Source of the DNA: Candidatus Zipacnadia bacterium
Lineage (GTDB): Bacteria; Armatimonadota; Zipacnadia; Zipacnadales; Zipacnadaceae
Assembly: GCA_029821255.1 (NCBI GenBank)
Contig: JALGTS010000086.1
Location: 1-5,662 of the forward strand
Reading direction: 5' to 3'
DNA length: 5,662 nt
Part shown: piece by piece, positions 5,121 to 5,662 of the stretch
Layout of the letters: each line of letters opens with the position of its first letter
Numbering within the stretch: position 1 is the first letter of the stretch
Made by a program: the position numbers and the translations under genes
Notes under the pieces: generated by a model
The model's input: only the letters and a program-made list of their open reading frames with translations
Told to the model about the DNA's origin: nothing
Database searches by the model: none

Positions 5121-5128
5121 AGGAGGTG
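5121..5128 (+). promoter_or_regulatory. Ribosome binding site fixing the GTG start of the htpX-like gene
   Basis: AGGAGGTG ends six bases before the GTG at 5135, which puts the AGGAGG core eight bases away. The first in-frame ATG (5162) has no such site and would remove nine residues just before the first membrane span, so GTG 5135 is preferred. Confidence 0.75.
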
Positions 5129-5134
5129 CGAGGA

Positions 5135-5662
5135 GTGTTCAATCTGGCGTTGCGTTCGGCTATGACCCTGATTGTGCTATTTGGCATTCTCTTTGCGGTG
5201 ATCACGGCAGTGCTGGTCTATCTGCAAGCGCCGGTGTGGCTGGCTGTGATAATAGTGCTGGTGATTGCCGGCCTGCAGTATACTATCAGTCCGTACATCA
5301 TTGAGTGGATCTACGATATCCAGTGGCAACCGCCCGAACATGTAGACCAGGGTATCGCTACGCTTATCCGCCAGGTTTGCCACAACCAAGGCCTGCGGGA
5401 GCCGAAGTTCGGCGTCATTGAGGACGGCAACCCTAACGCCTTTACTTTCGGGCACTACCCGAGCGATGCTCGCCTGGTCATTACCCGGGGAATTCTGGAC
5501 TTGTGCGATGAAGAGGAGCGCCGTGCGGTAGTTGCCCACGAGCTGGGGCATATCGTCCACTGGGACTTTGTGGTGATGACGGTGGCTGCTACGGTGCCGT
5601 TGGTGCTCTACTACATATTCCGCTTCGGCATCTATGGCCGCAGCCGCCGAGACAAAGGTGGC
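5135..5662 (+). CDS. htpX: HtpX-like M48 membrane zinc metalloprotease (5' part, continues past the window)
   Basis: The first 176 codons of an M48-family protease; the reading frame is still open at the last base. Members such as HtpX degrade damaged membrane proteins as part of envelope quality control. Two membrane spans are seen at about residues 10-30 and 33-53. A cytosolic part follows with NPNAFTFGHYPSDARLVIT, the family segment ahead of the active site. VVAHELGHIVHWD then holds the zinc motif HELGH (135-139): His135 and His139 bind zinc and Glu136 is catalytic. A third span begins near 145 (VVMTVAATVPLVLYYIF), followed by a basic loop. The third zinc ligand, a Glu further on, would lie beyond the window. 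Its promoter has a palindrome over the -35 box. It follows the universal stress gene, which fits a host stress locus. M48 is certain; HtpX rather than another M48B member is likely. Confidence 0.88.
   Translation, partial: MFNLALRSAMTLIVLFGILFAVITAVLVYLQAPVWLAVIIVLVIAGLQYTISPYIIEWIYDIQWQPPEHVDQGIATLIRQVCHNQGLREPKFGVIEDGNPNAFTFGHYPSDARLVITRGILDLCDEEERRAVVAHELGHIVHWDFVVMTVAATVPLVLYYIFRFGIYGRSRRDKGG

Noticed and set aside
1..5662. tRNA, CRISPR array, insertion sequence, integrase or rRNA
   Set aside because: I looked for cloverleaf arms, regularly spaced repeats, terminal inverted repeats and recombinase motifs and found none, so the attachment site cannot be tied to a tRNA gene within this window.

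Overview
The window reads as the junction between a prophage (or phage-tail-like element) and ordinary chromosome, in a moderately GC-rich bacterium. All supportable genes lie on the + strand. Several signs point to a Firmicute of the Clostridia/Desulfotomaculum/Moorella kind. These are the strong AGGAGG-type ribosome binding sites, the consensus sigma-A promoters, a holin of the LLH type, and an endolysin that pairs an Amidase_2 domain with a copper-amine-oxidase-N1-like wall domain. The lineage is an inference from gene content; no rRNA or other marker is present.

Bases 1-4171 look like the tail-end and lysis region of the phage element. The order is: a 234-residue tail-fibre/appendage-like protein (126-830); a family 9 glycosyltransferase translationally coupled to it by a 4-base GTGA overlap (827-1879); three small membrane proteins in a row (1917-2252, 2256-2618, 2675-2974), the last being the clearest holin; a short exported protein of unknown role (2977-3342); and a zinc amidase endolysin (3422-4171). 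Spacing is tight and no terminator or promoter was recognised inside, so this part is probably one late operon. The glycosyltransferase between tail fibre and lysis genes is the least standard element. It could modify the particle or the host envelope.

Bases 4172-5662 look like host stress-response genes: a tandem-domain universal stress protein (4221-5051) and the first 176 codons of an HtpX-like M48 membrane metalloprotease that runs off the window (5135 onward). Each has its own good sigma-A promoter with a 17-base spacer. The usp promoter starts inside the last codons of the endolysin gene. The htpX promoter carries a 16-base near-palindrome over its -35 box, a candidate operator. The phage/host boundary probably lies near 4120-4220, but no attachment site can be proven from one side alone.

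No RNA genes, CRISPR arrays, insertion sequences, integrase or origin were seen. I found no clear sign of a wholly new system. The points most worth checking are the phage-linked glycosyltransferase with its N-terminal extension, the four-member membrane/exported lysis cluster, and the operator-like palindrome at htpX.
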